Origin: Opitutaceae bacterium
GTDB lineage: Bacteria; Verrucomicrobiota; Verrucomicrobiia; Opitutales; Opitutaceae
Length of the DNA: 44,663 bases
NCBI GenBank assembly: GCA_028281165.1
Contig: JANQKI010000270.1
Span: 1 to 44,663 of the forward strand
Direction: 5' to 3'
In this document: in pieces, positions 7,874 to 16,574 of the stretch
How positions within the stretch are numbered: position 1 is the first letter of the stretch
Layout: each line of letters begins with the position of its first letter
Translations under genes and position numbers: made by a program
Notes under the pieces: generated by a model
What the model was told of the DNA's origin: nothing
The model's input: only the letters and a program-made list of their open reading frames with translations
Databases searched by the model: none

Positions 7874-8902
7874 TTAGATTGATGGCCGTGTCGTTGTTCC
7901 CTTTTGCCAGGTTGGACGATGAAGAATGGCGCGAGGATTGTCCGTCAAGCCGGATTCGTTATGAATGAGCGCTTGGAGCAGAAGATCGACGGCGGAAGCT
8001 CCGATCTGCCGACTGTTGTTTTCCAACCTCGTCCAATCATCGCAGTTCGGGCGGCTTCCGAGCAGGATGATTCCAGTGTCCTCGGGGCATCGCTTCCCAT
8101 CGCTTGCCAGAAACGCTCGCGTTTCCTCGAAGAAGGTCAGTATTACGTCTGGCTTGTATTGACGATGCCACTTCAGGAATCGCGGCTTGCTGATCTCATG
8201 TCTTAAGATGGGAATGCGATTCGCTGGCGAGAATCTCTCTTGGCATTTGGCGAAAGCCGCGGAAAGATGGAAATCGGTTCTCATATCGATCGCTTTTGAA
8301 ATATAGAGGCCAGGTCTTCGGTATCCAAGATTCTGTAATTCATCCATCGCTCTCGCGATCACGTCAAAGCCGTCCACGATGGTCGACGACATCCCGCGGC
8401 GGATGGCAGGAAAGCCGGCGGAAATGCAGGATTTGGATTTCCAGATCGGGCGGTAGTCATCGAAGCAATTGTGGTTGTGGATGAAGCCGACTACGATAAC
8501 GCCTGAAATACTGCGCGTTTTTAAAATACGTGACAGGCGATTGGCATTCATACGCGGGTCTTGCAGCCAAAACGTATCGATTTTGCAGCCGGAGGATTCC
8601 GCTCTGCTTTGGCAGCCTTCGTAGATTTTCCGATAGCTTGGACTGATCTTCTTCGTGTCGGGATGAATGTGGGCGTTGAGAATCGCTATGGTCTGATAGT
8701 AGACCTCGTCCGCCCGCTTTCGGATGTCCGAGAGGACTCGGCTCACTACCGGATTGCTTCGGTAGCCGAGTTTTTTGGCCGCTTTCTTGACGGCTTCCCT
8801 GGTTTTTCGAGATATGCGCGGGCTGTTGCGCAGGGCCAGGGAAACGGTGTTGGCCGATACGCCAGTTTGGCGAGCGATTTCATTAAGGGTAATGCGAGGC
8901 AT
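7874..8902 (-). CDS. LacI-family transcriptional repressor
   Basis: A 342-residue regulator of normal LacI length. Residues 1-55 form the DNA-binding domain: ITLNEIARQTGVSANTVSLAL, then LRNSPRISRKTREAVKKAAKKLGYRSNP with the hinge region. The rest is a periplasmic-binding-like effector domain (IAILNAHIHPD, ISGVIVVGFIHN, YRRPGLYIS, GIILLGSRP). LacI proteins usually sense a sugar and repress its utilisation genes. A perfect-armed inverted repeat lies 13 bases before its start codon (8915-8929). The same repeat occurs in front of the downstream sulfatase, propeller/hydrolase and DUF1593 genes, so it probably represses itself and this set. The inducing sugar is unknown. Confidence 0.94.
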   Translation of the reverse strand: MPRITLNEIARQTGVSANTVSLALRNSPRISRKTREAVKKAAKKLGYRSNPVVSRVLSDIRKRADEVYYQTIAILNAHIHPDTKKISPSYRKIYEGCQSRAESSGCKIDTFWLQDPRMNANRLSRILKTRSISGVIVVGFIHNHNCFDDYRPIWKSKSCISAGFPAIRRGMSSTIVDGFDVIARAMDELQNLGYRRPGLYISKAIDMRTDFHLSAAFAKCQERFSPANRIPILRHEISKPRFLKWHRQYKPDVILTFFEETRAFLASDGKRCPEDTGIILLGSRPNCDDWTRLENNSRQIGASAVDLLLQALIHNESGLTDNPRAILHRPTWQKGTTTRPSI

Positions 8903-8914
8903 GTGGCGAATTTA

Positions 8915-8929
8915 GTATTAACGTAATAC
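8915..8929. promoter_or_regulatory. Putative LacI operator, copy 1 (autoregulation)
   Basis: The sequence GTATTAACGTAATAC has perfect six-base inverted arms GTATTA and TAATAC around the spacer ACG. It lies 13 bases before the lacI start codon. Two other copies with identical arms occur in front of neighbouring genes and none elsewhere in the window by eye. Binding by this LacI protein is inference from position and recurrence. Confidence 0.7.
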
Positions 8930-9127
8930 AAAGAAGCGACTGCTTTTTGCAAACGTATTCATCGTGAAGCTTTCTGATGAAACGATCTAAGCGAGGTTTC
9001 TGGCGGTGGCGCGCCTTTGAGGCTCCTCTATTTAATGGGCGAGTGGGTCGCTCTGCTCAGTGGGAAACGATGAAACGTTTCTATAGTCTGTCCCAAACCT
9101 ATCCGGGGACAAATTCCTGCCAAATCG

Positions 9128-10669
9128 CTATTTTCGTTCCCAGGGCATGAGCTCCATGTGGTTGGGTCGGTAGGCTTTGATGTCGAGGCCTTTTTCTTTG
9201 GCCAGGGCTTTCTTGGCGGCGAACGATTCATCTGTGTCTCCAGGATTCCAGTACCAATCGTGAGGCTCGTGGATAGCGTCCATGAGCTCCCCTAGTTCGT
9301 CGGCTTTGTCTGGATACAGTTTAGAGAGATCGCGCGCCATGGCGAGGTCTTCCTCCATCAAGTAAAGTTCGACCGGCTTTTCTGGATGTTCACGGAAGGC
9401 GAACCAAGGTCCTTGGCGGATGGCTTGTTCGTTTTTCTTGTAGAAGTACAGGACGCGGTCGGCGGGAATGGTGTTGCGATCTCCTTCGATGAGCGGAAGG
9501 AGATTGTAGCCGTCAAGGCCTTCGGGTACTGGTTGTCCTGTGATGGCGGCGAAGGTAGGGAAGAGATCGACGAGCCAGACGGGCTCGCTAATGATTTTCG
9601 GCTTCGTTTGGCCGGGCAGTTTCATGAAGAAAGGAATACGCATTCCGCCTTCGAGTGCGGTGAACTTGCCTCCGTGGAAAGGTCCTTTGTTCTCGAGGTC
9701 AGGGTTGTCTGGCCAGACGTGTGTACCGTCTGGAAGCGTGTAGTCGTTTTCCATGGTGTATCCATTATCGGATGCGAAGACGATGAGCGTATTTTCGTAC
9801 AGTCCTTTGGCTTTCAAAGTATCAATTAGTCGGCCGACCGCGATGTCCAGACGCTCGACCATGGCTCCCCATTCGCGAGCATGGAGGGACATGTCGTGGT
9901 CGTCGGCGAGCTGACGAAGATCGTCGATGATGGTTGGACCGTGCGGTAGATTGGTAGTGAAGTAGAGAAAGAATGGATCGTCTTGATTGGTTTCGATGAA
10001 CTGTTCCGCTTTTTGGTCGAATAGGTCACTGGCGTAGACGGCTGTGTCGAGGTCTACGTAGACAAGTTTTCCTTCGTCGTCATAGTATTTTGAATACTCA
10101 TGGGCGACATCGTCTTTTTCGTAGAGGGGTTCCATGACAAGTTGCTCGTTGCCTGGCAGGGGAATGTTTCGATTGTTTTCGTAAAGGACGAGCGGAAAGT
10201 AGGAATGGGCTTCGTAGTGAGTGAGGTAGCCGAAATGGTAGTCGAAGCCTTGGGCCAGCGGTTGTCCGGTCGAATCCTTGTACCCGAGTCCCCATTTCCC
10301 CACTACACCGGTCTTGTAGCCGGCCTTTTGCAGCAGATGCGCGAAGGTGAAGGTGTCGGCAGGAAGTGGTTCGAAGCCTCTGGCGCTGCTGTTGAGTCGA
10401 ATAGGGGAGCGCCCAACGTGCAATCCAGTAAGAAGCGTGGAGCGCGAAGGGGCGCATTCCGGAGCTCCGGTATAGGCTTGGGTGAAACGGGTGGAGTTGG
10501 CCGCGAGACGATCGAGGTTGGGCGTCTGAAAACGCTGCTGGCCGTAAGCGCTAAGATCACGAAAGCTAAGATCGTCGGAGAAGATGAAGAGAATGTTTGG
10601 CGTTTCCCTAGCTTGCCCGGGAAGGACGACTGTCAGAAATAAAGTGATGTGCGCGAGGAGGCGTTTCAT
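9128..10669 (-). CDS. Secreted type I sulfatase (arylsulfatase-like)
   Basis: A 513-residue formylglycine sulfatase with a signal peptide (MKRLLAHITLFLTVVLPGQA), so it acts outside the cytoplasm. The metal-binding start NILFIFSDDLSFRDLSAYG, the maturation motif CAPSRSTLLTGLH (Cys72), GVVGKWGLG and the DNGYTMENDY segment match arylsulfatase-type S1 enzymes. The ATG at 10669 is preferred over an upstream in-frame TTG because it directly begins the signal peptide. It is divergent from the propeller/hydrolase pair and shares with them the operator at 10788-10802. lacI lies downstream on the same strand after a 225-base gap with nothing definite in it. The exact sulfate ester removed is unknown. 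Confidence 0.93.
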   Translation of the reverse strand: MKRLLAHITLFLTVVLPGQARETPNILFIFSDDLSFRDLSAYGQQRFQTPNLDRLAANSTRFTQAYTGAPECAPSRSTLLTGLHVGRSPIRLNSSARGFEPLPADTFTFAHLLQKAGYKTGVVGKWGLGYKDSTGQPLAQGFDYHFGYLTHYEAHSYFPLVLYENNRNIPLPGNEQLVMEPLYEKDDVAHEYSKYYDDEGKLVYVDLDTAVYASDLFDQKAEQFIETNQDDPFFLYFTTNLPHGPTIIDDLRQLADDHDMSLHAREWGAMVERLDIAVGRLIDTLKAKGLYENTLIVFASDNGYTMENDYTLPDGTHVWPDNPDLENKGPFHGGKFTALEGGMRIPFFMKLPGQTKPKIISEPVWLVDLFPTFAAITGQPVPEGLDGYNLLPLIEGDRNTIPADRVLYFYKKNEQAIRQGPWFAFREHPEKPVELYLMEEDLAMARDLSKLYPDKADELGELMDAIHEPHDWYWNPGDTDESFAAKKALAKEKGLDIKAYRPNHMELMPWERK

Positions 10670-10787
10670 GGCAATCAAGGGATGATATGCCCGCGAGTCT
10701 CTTATAAATGAGAGTGATCGAGGTCTTGGGCGGGCTTATTTTTTTGCATAACGTATCATAGGAGGCTGGCGAAGCTAGGCGAACTTT

Positions 10788-10802
10788 GTATTAACGTAAT
10801 AC
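10788..10802. promoter_or_regulatory. Putative LacI operator, copy 2 (divergent promoter region)
   Basis: A second exact copy of GTATTAACGTAATAC. It sits in the middle of the 253-base gap, 118 bases before the sulfatase start on the minus strand and 120 bases before the beta-propeller gene on the plus strand. It could therefore act on both divergent transcripts. Identity in all 15 bases to the copy in front of lacI is the main evidence. Confidence 0.7.
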
Positions 10803-10922
10803 GGCAAAGGAATTTTCTCTGGGAAAGCGGTACGCTAAACCTATGGATTTCTACCGCATAGCGTCGCCTCATTAATAGCGAGCGGACTGGCAAACGAGAA
10901 ACCTTCAGATAGAAGTCGAGAG

Positions 10923-11993
10923 ATGACTCGAATCAAATATCAAGTTAGCTTGAAAGACTCATTATGGCTTATGGCTTCCGTTGTCTGCCTGCCTGCCGCT
11001 ATGTCTCAAATGGTGGCGAATATCGATTTGCCTGAGGACATGAAGGCGCCGCATTTGAAAAAGATCACGAGCTTCGGACAGCGCTGCGACTGGTCGCATG
11101 ACGGAAAGCGGCTGATCTTCTTGGAGAAGACTTTTGGAGATGTTTACGAAGTCGAGGTTGAAACCGGGCAGTTGACGCCGCTTACGCACCATTTCTTTCA
11201 TGAGGGCTTTACTAGAGCTTTGTATTTGGCGAATGGCGACATTTTGTTGTCTGGCTCGAAAACCTTTGATTCGAGCGACCCTTGGGCGAGCCGCAGACCG
11301 CCGCTAGCAGAGCTGTGGATACTCAAGAAAGACCTTTCCGGTCCACCAACTCGATTGGGGGAGCCTTGCAAGGAGGGTCCGACGGCCTCGCGTAAGAGCA
11401 TGAAGATCGCTTGGACTGTGGATGATATTTATTTGGCGGACATTGTGTACGAGGACGGCGTGCCGAGACTCGCAAATCGGAAAACGATCGTGACCTCGGA
11501 CGACCTGCCGGGCGATGTTCACGGCTGGCATTTGGAAACGCAGAACTTTCGTCCGCCACACGATGATGAGCTGATTTTCAACGCGCATTATCCGAAAATC
11601 GAATACGAAGCAGAAGTGATGGGCTACGATTTCGCAACGGGTGAGATCGTAAATTATTCGCAGCGGGCTGATCGCTATGACGAGCCGGAAGGCATATTTC
11701 CAGACGGCAAATACATATTGGTGGAAAGCAATCGTCACCATCCAAAGCGGGGCGAGCGAAAGACTTGGGATTACATCGATATCTATAAGCTGGCATTGGA
11801 TGGATCGGCAGAGATGAAACGCATCACGCATTTTAACAGGGACTTGAAGTACAAGGCTACCAATCCAGTGGTGAGCGATGACGGTCGCTACATGGCCTTT
11901 CAGTACGCGGTTCTAGGCGAGACCACCGGGATCGGTCATGGCATCGTGATTTGGGATTTCGAAAAAGAAGCGGAGCTGAAAGGCAATCGCTGA
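10923..11993 (+). CDS. Secreted TolB/PD40-type beta-propeller protein
   Basis: A 356-residue protein with repeated propeller blades of the TolB/PD40 kind, for example ITSFGQRCDWSHDGKRLIFL, VYEVEVETGQLTPLTHH, YDEPEGIFPDGKYILVES and NPVVSDDGRYMAFQYAV. A hydrophobic stretch at residues 12-29 looks like a signal peptide with a longish n-region. Similar folds occur in oligogalacturonate lyases and in many secreted proteins of sugar-utilisation loci, but no catalytic set is recognised. It may bind or cleave an oligosaccharide. It starts the transcript that continues into the DUF5060 hydrolase 67 bases downstream, behind the shared LacI operator. Confidence 0.75.
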   Translation: MTRIKYQVSLKDSLWLMASVVCLPAAMSQMVANIDLPEDMKAPHLKKITSFGQRCDWSHDGKRLIFLEKTFGDVYEVEVETGQLTPLTHHFFHEGFTRALYLANGDILLSGSKTFDSSDPWASRRPPLAELWILKKDLSGPPTRLGEPCKEGPTASRKSMKIAWTVDDIYLADIVYEDGVPRLANRKTIVTSDDLPGDVHGWHLETQNFRPPHDDELIFNAHYPKIEYEAEVMGYDFATGEIVNYSQRADRYDEPEGIFPDGKYILVESNRHHPKRGERKTWDYIDIYKLALDGSAEMKRITHFNRDLKYKATNPVVSDDGRYMAFQYAVLGETTGIGHGIVIWDFEKEAELKGNR

Positions 11994-12060
11994 TCGCTCC
12001 AAATCTTTAACTGCCACAAAAATTAGCGGCATAGTTCGTTCGCGAAATCACTGAGGAAAA

Positions 12061-13929
12061 ATGATCATGCGCATCCTAATCGTTTTAAGCTTATCGATTT
12101 CGATTGTCTCTACAATCGCTCTATCCGCTGAGCTATCAGGCGAGTTGAAAAAATGGCACAAGGTAACCTTGACATTCGAAGGACCCCAAGCGTCGGAAAC
12201 CGATGAATACAATCCATTCAGAAACTATCGCTTGAATGTGCTATTCAAGCACAAAGCGAGCGAGATCGAATATCTCGTTCCTGGATACTTCGCTGCCGAC
12301 GGAGATGCGGCAAATAGCTCTGCAACTTCGGGCGACAAGTGGCGGGTTCATTTTCGACCGGATCGGTTGGGAGAGTGGATCTGGGCGGCGACTTTTCGCA
12401 AAGGCGCTTGGGTAGCGATCTCGGATCGACCTGCCTCGGGAGAGTCGGGCGACTTCATGGATGGAGCGAGCGGAGACTTTGAGATTTCGCCAAGCGATAA
12501 GGTATCTCCTGATTTCCGAGCCCGCGGGCGACTCGACTTCGTGGGAGAGCCCTTTTTGCGTTTCGCGGAAACAAGAGAATACTTCGTAAAAGCGGGTCCG
12601 GATGCTCCGGAGAATTTTCTTTCCTATGCGGACTTCGATGGAGATTTTCATGACGACGGTCACAAGGATCACATGGTGAAGACTTGGGAGCCGCACTTGG
12701 GCGATTGGAGCGACGGCGATCCCACTTGGGGTAAAGGAAGGGGGAAGGCAATCATTGGAGCGTTGAACTACCTAGCATCCAAGGGTATGAATTCGTTCTC
12801 GTTTTTAACGCTCAATATCGAGGGAGATGACCAGAATGTGTATCCTTATATCAATTACGATACTTATGATCGCTTCGATGTCTCTAAATTGGATCAGTGG
12901 GAGATCGTCTTTAGTCACGGTCAATCGCTCGGGTTGTTTCTGCATTTCAAGACGCAGGAAATGGAGAACCAAGGTTTGCTCGACGGCGGGGGTGTAGGCT
13001 ACGAACGCAAGCTCTATTACCGTGAGCTGATTGCCCGATTCGGGCATCATCTGGCTCTCAATTGGAATATGGGCGAGGAGAATGGCGAGTGGGTGACGAA
13101 CCATATAACCCCGCCGCAGACGACGCCAGAGAGACTTTCCATGGCTCGCTATTTCGCGGAGCATGATCCTTACAAGCACCATATCGTTATTCACAATGGG
13201 ATTTCGTACGATGATTTGTTTGGACCTTACAGCGACTATACCGGCGCTTCCGTGCAGACGCACCTCGAGGATTATTCGCAAGTGCATCGCTACATCGTCG
13301 ATTTGCGCGTGCAGACCAAAGCGGCGGGCAAGATTTGGGCCATCGCTTGCGACGAGCCCGGCAATGCATTGATCAACATTCAGACGGACGACAAGAATCC
13401 GACTCACGACATCGCTCGTCAAAACGGCCTATGGGGCGCCATGATGGGCGGCGCTTGGGGAACGGAGTGGTATTTCGGATACCAGGACGCCCATTCGGAT
13501 TTCACTTGCGAGAGCTATCGGGTGAGAGATTCCTGGTGGAACCAGTGTAAGCATATGCTCGATTTTTTCGAGAAGGTGGATCTTCCGTATCAAGATACGG
13601 AACCTGCAGACCATTTGATTGGCAGGGCTGATGGGTACTGTTTAGCGAAAACCGATCACTTCTATTTTGTATATGCGAAGAATCCTTCGGTGGGCGTGAC
13701 TATCGATATGTATCATGATCATGGCGACTTCGAAGTTAGATGGTACGATCCGCGAAACGGCGGCGACTTCGTGAAGGGATCGGTTGAAACGATCAATGCT
13801 GTTTGGACAACCCCGGAACGCCCGGCGAATTTTCATTCGATAGGTTTACCGCCCTCGAAAACGGATAATGACTGGGTGGCTGTTATTCGGAGAGTCACCC
13901 CGCGGGTCTTAATGATCGATAATCATTAG
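12061..13929 (+). CDS. Secreted DUF5060 glycoside hydrolase (clan-A-like barrel)
   Basis: A 622-residue protein with a signal peptide (residues 1-23). Residues 30-145 form a DUF5060-like beta-sandwich (WHKVTLTFEGP, PGYFAADGDAANSS, KWRVHFRPDRLGEW). A TIM barrel follows, about 150-530, and a short C-terminal beta domain with VRWYDPRNGGDFV that resembles the collagen-binding-like domain found after DUF4038 barrels. Candidate catalytic acids are the Glu pair 339/340 in LNWNMGEENGEW and Glu432 in IACDEPGNA, at places matching the two glutamates of retaining clan-A hydrolases; this is inference. GAGG precedes the ATG by a few bases. It probably hydrolyses the glycan that the LacI-controlled sulfatase trims. 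The CAZy family is not assignable by eye. Confidence 0.8.
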   Translation: MIMRILIVLSLSISIVSTIALSAELSGELKKWHKVTLTFEGPQASETDEYNPFRNYRLNVLFKHKASEIEYLVPGYFAADGDAANSSATSGDKWRVHFRPDRLGEWIWAATFRKGAWVAISDRPASGESGDFMDGASGDFEISPSDKVSPDFRARGRLDFVGEPFLRFAETREYFVKAGPDAPENFLSYADFDGDFHDDGHKDHMVKTWEPHLGDWSDGDPTWGKGRGKAIIGALNYLASKGMNSFSFLTLNIEGDDQNVYPYINYDTYDRFDVSKLDQWEIVFSHGQSLGLFLHFKTQEMENQGLLDGGGVGYERKLYYRELIARFGHHLALNWNMGEENGEWVTNHITPPQTTPERLSMARYFAEHDPYKHHIVIHNGISYDDLFGPYSDYTGASVQTHLEDYSQVHRYIVDLRVQTKAAGKIWAIACDEPGNALINIQTDDKNPTHDIARQNGLWGAMMGGAWGTEWYFGYQDAHSDFTCESYRVRDSWWNQCKHMLDFFEKVDLPYQDTEPADHLIGRADGYCLAKTDHFYFVYAKNPSVGVTIDMYHDHGDFEVRWYDPRNGGDFVKGSVETINAVWTTPERPANFHSIGLPPSKTDNDWVAVIRRVTPRVLMIDNH

Positions 13930-14046
13930 TGGCTTTGTTGGAACTGCGAATGAATTGAATTGGAGTCACGCTGCGGATGGTTTGGAGGACGATCGATTTC
14001 AAAGCGGTTCTAGAATTTTGGAGAGATCGCATAGAGCTCGGACTGG

Positions 14047-14061
14047 GTATTACTATAATAC
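14047..14061. promoter_or_regulatory. Putative LacI operator, copy 3, overlapping a TATAAT
   Basis: GTATTACTATAATAC keeps both arms GTATTA and TAATAC exactly but has a different three-base spacer (CTA). Conserved arms with a changed spacer argue for selection on the arms. The spacer and right arm contain TATAAT (14054-14059), a consensus -10 element; no good -35 is seen 17 bases upstream. It lies 77 bases before the DUF1593 gene. Repression by occluding the -10 region would fit, but is inference. Confidence 0.65.
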
Positions 14062-14138
14062 AAAAAGGCTGTCTTGGCGGGGGCCTTGTTCTTGCGAAGC
14101 CCGATAGGGATTTATGAGAATTTTGAAAAGGATAACTT

Positions 14139-15638
14139 ATGAAAATCTTACTCCGCTTCGCTTGTTCAGTACTCTTTTATGTGAATATCGGGCATGCTTC
14201 TGATTTGCGGTTCGAATCATTGCCCAAGAGCCGTGTGATCGTGCTGACGGATATGCTCAATGAACCGGATGATTCGCAAACGATGGTTCGCTTGCTAGTG
14301 TATTCAAATGAGATGGATATCGAGGGATTGATTGCAGTGTCGTCGTGTCACCAATACGAGGGGAAGAATGACGAGATCAAGGCTCGCAATGATGTGCAGC
14401 CGTCGGCGATCATGGAGCGGGTCGAAGCCTATGGTTTGGCGCGTGATAACTTGATGAAGCACGCTGCAGGGTGGCCGACAAAGGAATACCTTCTCGGAGT
14501 GATTGGGCGAGGACCCTCCGGCTATGGCATGTGGGATGTCGGCGACGGGCATTCGACGACAGGATCCGAGATCATCACCAAATCCCTTCTTAAGGATGAT
14601 CCTCGACCCGTTTACGTATGTATCAATGCGGGAGCGAATACTTTGGCCCAAGCTCTGTGGGATCTTAGGCAGCAGGTGAGCGACTCGGTTTTCGAGCAGG
14701 CTATCTCGAAGTTACGGGTGTACGATGATGCGGGGCAAGACAATGCGGGCGCCTGGATCGCATCGACGTATCCTCAAATTCACTATCGCCGCAGTCAACT
14801 GCAGGTGTTCAACTTCATGAACAACAACGGCCCGAAGGTCTGGGATGATTGGGGCGGCAAGTTGTACAATGGCGAGGGTCAGCACTATTGGGCGATGACG
14901 CACGTTATGATAGGTCATGGGCCACTTGGCGCTTTGTATCCGATTCGCAAGCGCTGGAAGAATGATCTGGAGTGGCACACCCTCGAAGGCGGAGGAACTA
15001 GCACTTGGATCGGGCATGTGAATCACGGACTCTGGCATCCGGAAAAACTGACCTGGGGCGGTTGGGGTGGTCGCTTTGAAGGTGAAAAGGCGAAGAACGT
15101 CCTTGCCGATCAGCTCAAGTGGGCGGATCTCGTTGAAACAGAAAACGAATACAAGCCATGGTACATGTATCCGCAAGCTACCGACAGGTGGACTGATCCT
15201 GAGACGGGTATCGAATACGATGAACTCGGCGCTCCGATTTTTCGTTGGAGAAGAGCTTACCAGAACGATTTTCAAGCTCGCATGGATTGGTGCGTGGAAG
15301 AGCGTGAGGATGCGAATCATAATCCGATTGCGGCCATAAATGGTGATGCGAGCGATGGATTCGTTTATCTGAAGGCGCAAGCCGGGGAGACGATCGAGCT
15401 CGACGCAAGCGCATCCAGAGATCCGGATGGCGACCTCTTGGCGTTTCGCTGGTATGCGTATTTAGAACCTAGTACTTACACTGCTCCTTTTCCAACAACC
15501 AGCAATGAGCCCGTGTATAAACTGAACATTGGCGAGGGCAGGGCCGGCCAAGAGCTACACCTCATTTTGGAGCTCAAGGACGAGTCTTCCCTGGTTCCAC
15601 TCTACGATTATCGTCGCTGCATAATTTCCATTAATTAG
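14139..15638 (+). CDS. Secreted DUF1593 (nucleoside-hydrolase-like) protein with Sde182-type C-terminal domain
   Basis: A 499-residue protein with a signal peptide ending near HA-SD (residue 20). The N-terminal domain has the acidic start SRVIVLTDMLNEPDDSQTMVR of the DUF1593 family, a nucleoside-hydrolase-like fold with a potential metal site in the DMLNEPDD stretch. The C-terminal part (about 400-499) has IELDASASRDPDGDLLAFRW, an Ig/PKD-like sandwich usual after DUF1593. The founding member comes from a plant-polysaccharide degrader (Saccharophagus Sde182), so a role on glycans or glycosides is plausible but the reaction is unknown. AAGGA lies about six bases before the ATG. Its own copy of the LacI operator lies upstream. 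Confidence 0.85.
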   Translation: MKILLRFACSVLFYVNIGHASDLRFESLPKSRVIVLTDMLNEPDDSQTMVRLLVYSNEMDIEGLIAVSSCHQYEGKNDEIKARNDVQPSAIMERVEAYGLARDNLMKHAAGWPTKEYLLGVIGRGPSGYGMWDVGDGHSTTGSEIITKSLLKDDPRPVYVCINAGANTLAQALWDLRQQVSDSVFEQAISKLRVYDDAGQDNAGAWIASTYPQIHYRRSQLQVFNFMNNNGPKVWDDWGGKLYNGEGQHYWAMTHVMIGHGPLGALYPIRKRWKNDLEWHTLEGGGTSTWIGHVNHGLWHPEKLTWGGWGGRFEGEKAKNVLADQLKWADLVETENEYKPWYMYPQATDRWTDPETGIEYDELGAPIFRWRRAYQNDFQARMDWCVEEREDANHNPIAAINGDASDGFVYLKAQAGETIELDASASRDPDGDLLAFRWYAYLEPSTYTAPFPTTSNEPVYKLNIGEGRAGQELHLILELKDESSLVPLYDYRRCIISIN

Positions 15639-15752
15639 AGTTGTCTCCCAGGGCTGAGCTTGGCCTTGAGTGTTGTTGGAATAGCTTCGCTAAACGCCAA
15701 TGATCGAGGTATGCTTTATGCTATAACTTTGCGAGCTATGAGAATTCTTGGA

Positions 15753-16520
15753 ATGGCGATTAAGGGTCTGCTGCTGGATATGGATGGGGTGCTCTACGTG
15801 GGCTCAAAAAAAATCGATGGCGCGAGCGAGACCCTTGAACTCTTGAGGGAAAATAAACTCCCATTTCGATTCATAACGAACACCACGACGCGAACTCCCG
15901 AATCTCTCATCGCGAAACTGGAAAGCTTGGGTTTGACTGCCTCTGCCGATGAAGTCTTCACGGCCGTTTCGGCGACGATTCGATTTCTTAAATCGAAAGG
16001 CAGGCCTCGCTGTTATCTTCTGTTGCGCGACGAGGTGAAGGTTTTATTCGATGAATTTGAAGAGGATAGCGAGCGGCCAGATTACGTGATTATCGGAGAT
16101 ATTGGCGCCGCTTGGTCGTACGATACACTAAACAACGTATTCAATATGCTGATGCGAGGATCGGAATTGATTTGCATGCATCGCAACAAGTATTGGCAAG
16201 ACGAGGAGGGCCTTCGTATGGATATCGGAGCCTTTGTGGCGGCTTTAGAATATGTTTCAGGAAAGAAGGCTTTAGTTGTTGGAAAGCCGTCGCCGACCTT
16301 TTTCCAGCAAGCGATTGACTCGCTTGGGGTATCGAGAGGCGAGGCGGCAATCGTGGGAGACGATATAGATTCCGATGTTGGAGGAGGGCAAGCTTGCGGC
16401 CTGAAAGGTGTGCTTGTTCGTACTGGAAAATATCGTAACGCCTACGCTGATCGTTCGAATGTCGAGCCGGAAGCAGTCATTGACTCGATAAAGCAACTGC
16501 CGAAGCTTTTGGGGATGTGA
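15753..16520 (+). CDS. HAD-superfamily IIA hydrolase (NagD/HDHD2-like)
   Basis: A 255-residue cytoplasmic phosphatase of the HAD-IIA group. Motif I is LLLDMDGVLYVG (nucleophile Asp9, acid/base Asp11), motif II is in FRFITNTTTRTP, the conserved lysine is in LVVGKPSP, and motif III is AIVGDDIDSDVGGGQACG. The spacing resembles the LHPP/HDHD2-like subfamily (TIGR01458). Substrate unknown; small sugar phosphates or nucleotides are usual for the class. The ATG at 15753 is chosen because the barrel strand begins there; ATG 15738 or a TTG at 15660 are possible but would add residues absent from the family. It follows the DUF1593 gene by 114 bases and need not belong to the LacI regulon. Confidence 0.88.
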   Translation: MAIKGLLLDMDGVLYVGSKKIDGASETLELLRENKLPFRFITNTTTRTPESLIAKLESLGLTASADEVFTAVSATIRFLKSKGRPRCYLLLRDEVKVLFDEFEEDSERPDYVIIGDIGAAWSYDTLNNVFNMLMRGSELICMHRNKYWQDEEGLRMDIGAFVAALEYVSGKKALVVGKPSPTFFQQAIDSLGVSRGEAAIVGDDIDSDVGGGQACGLKGVLVRTGKYRNAYADRSNVEPEAVIDSIKQLPKLLGM

Positions 16521-16574
16521 GCGTAGTCCAACAAAGCTGGAACTTTGCGTTGTTGCGCTAATCTTATTATTACC

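Noticed and set aside
8140..8145. GTATTA half-site inside the lacI coding region
   Set aside because: The second arm TAATAC is absent, so it is a chance half-match within a gene.
9072..9081. Palindrome GAAACGTTTC near lacI, LacI-operator-like
   Set aside because: AAACGTTT also occurs inside coding regions at about 4287 and 27323, so it is not specific; the GTATTA-N3-TAATAC sites are far better.
10745..10760. TGCATAACGTATCAT near operator copy 2, considered as a fourth operator
   Set aside because: Only the central ATAACGTAT part resembles the others and the outer arms do not match.
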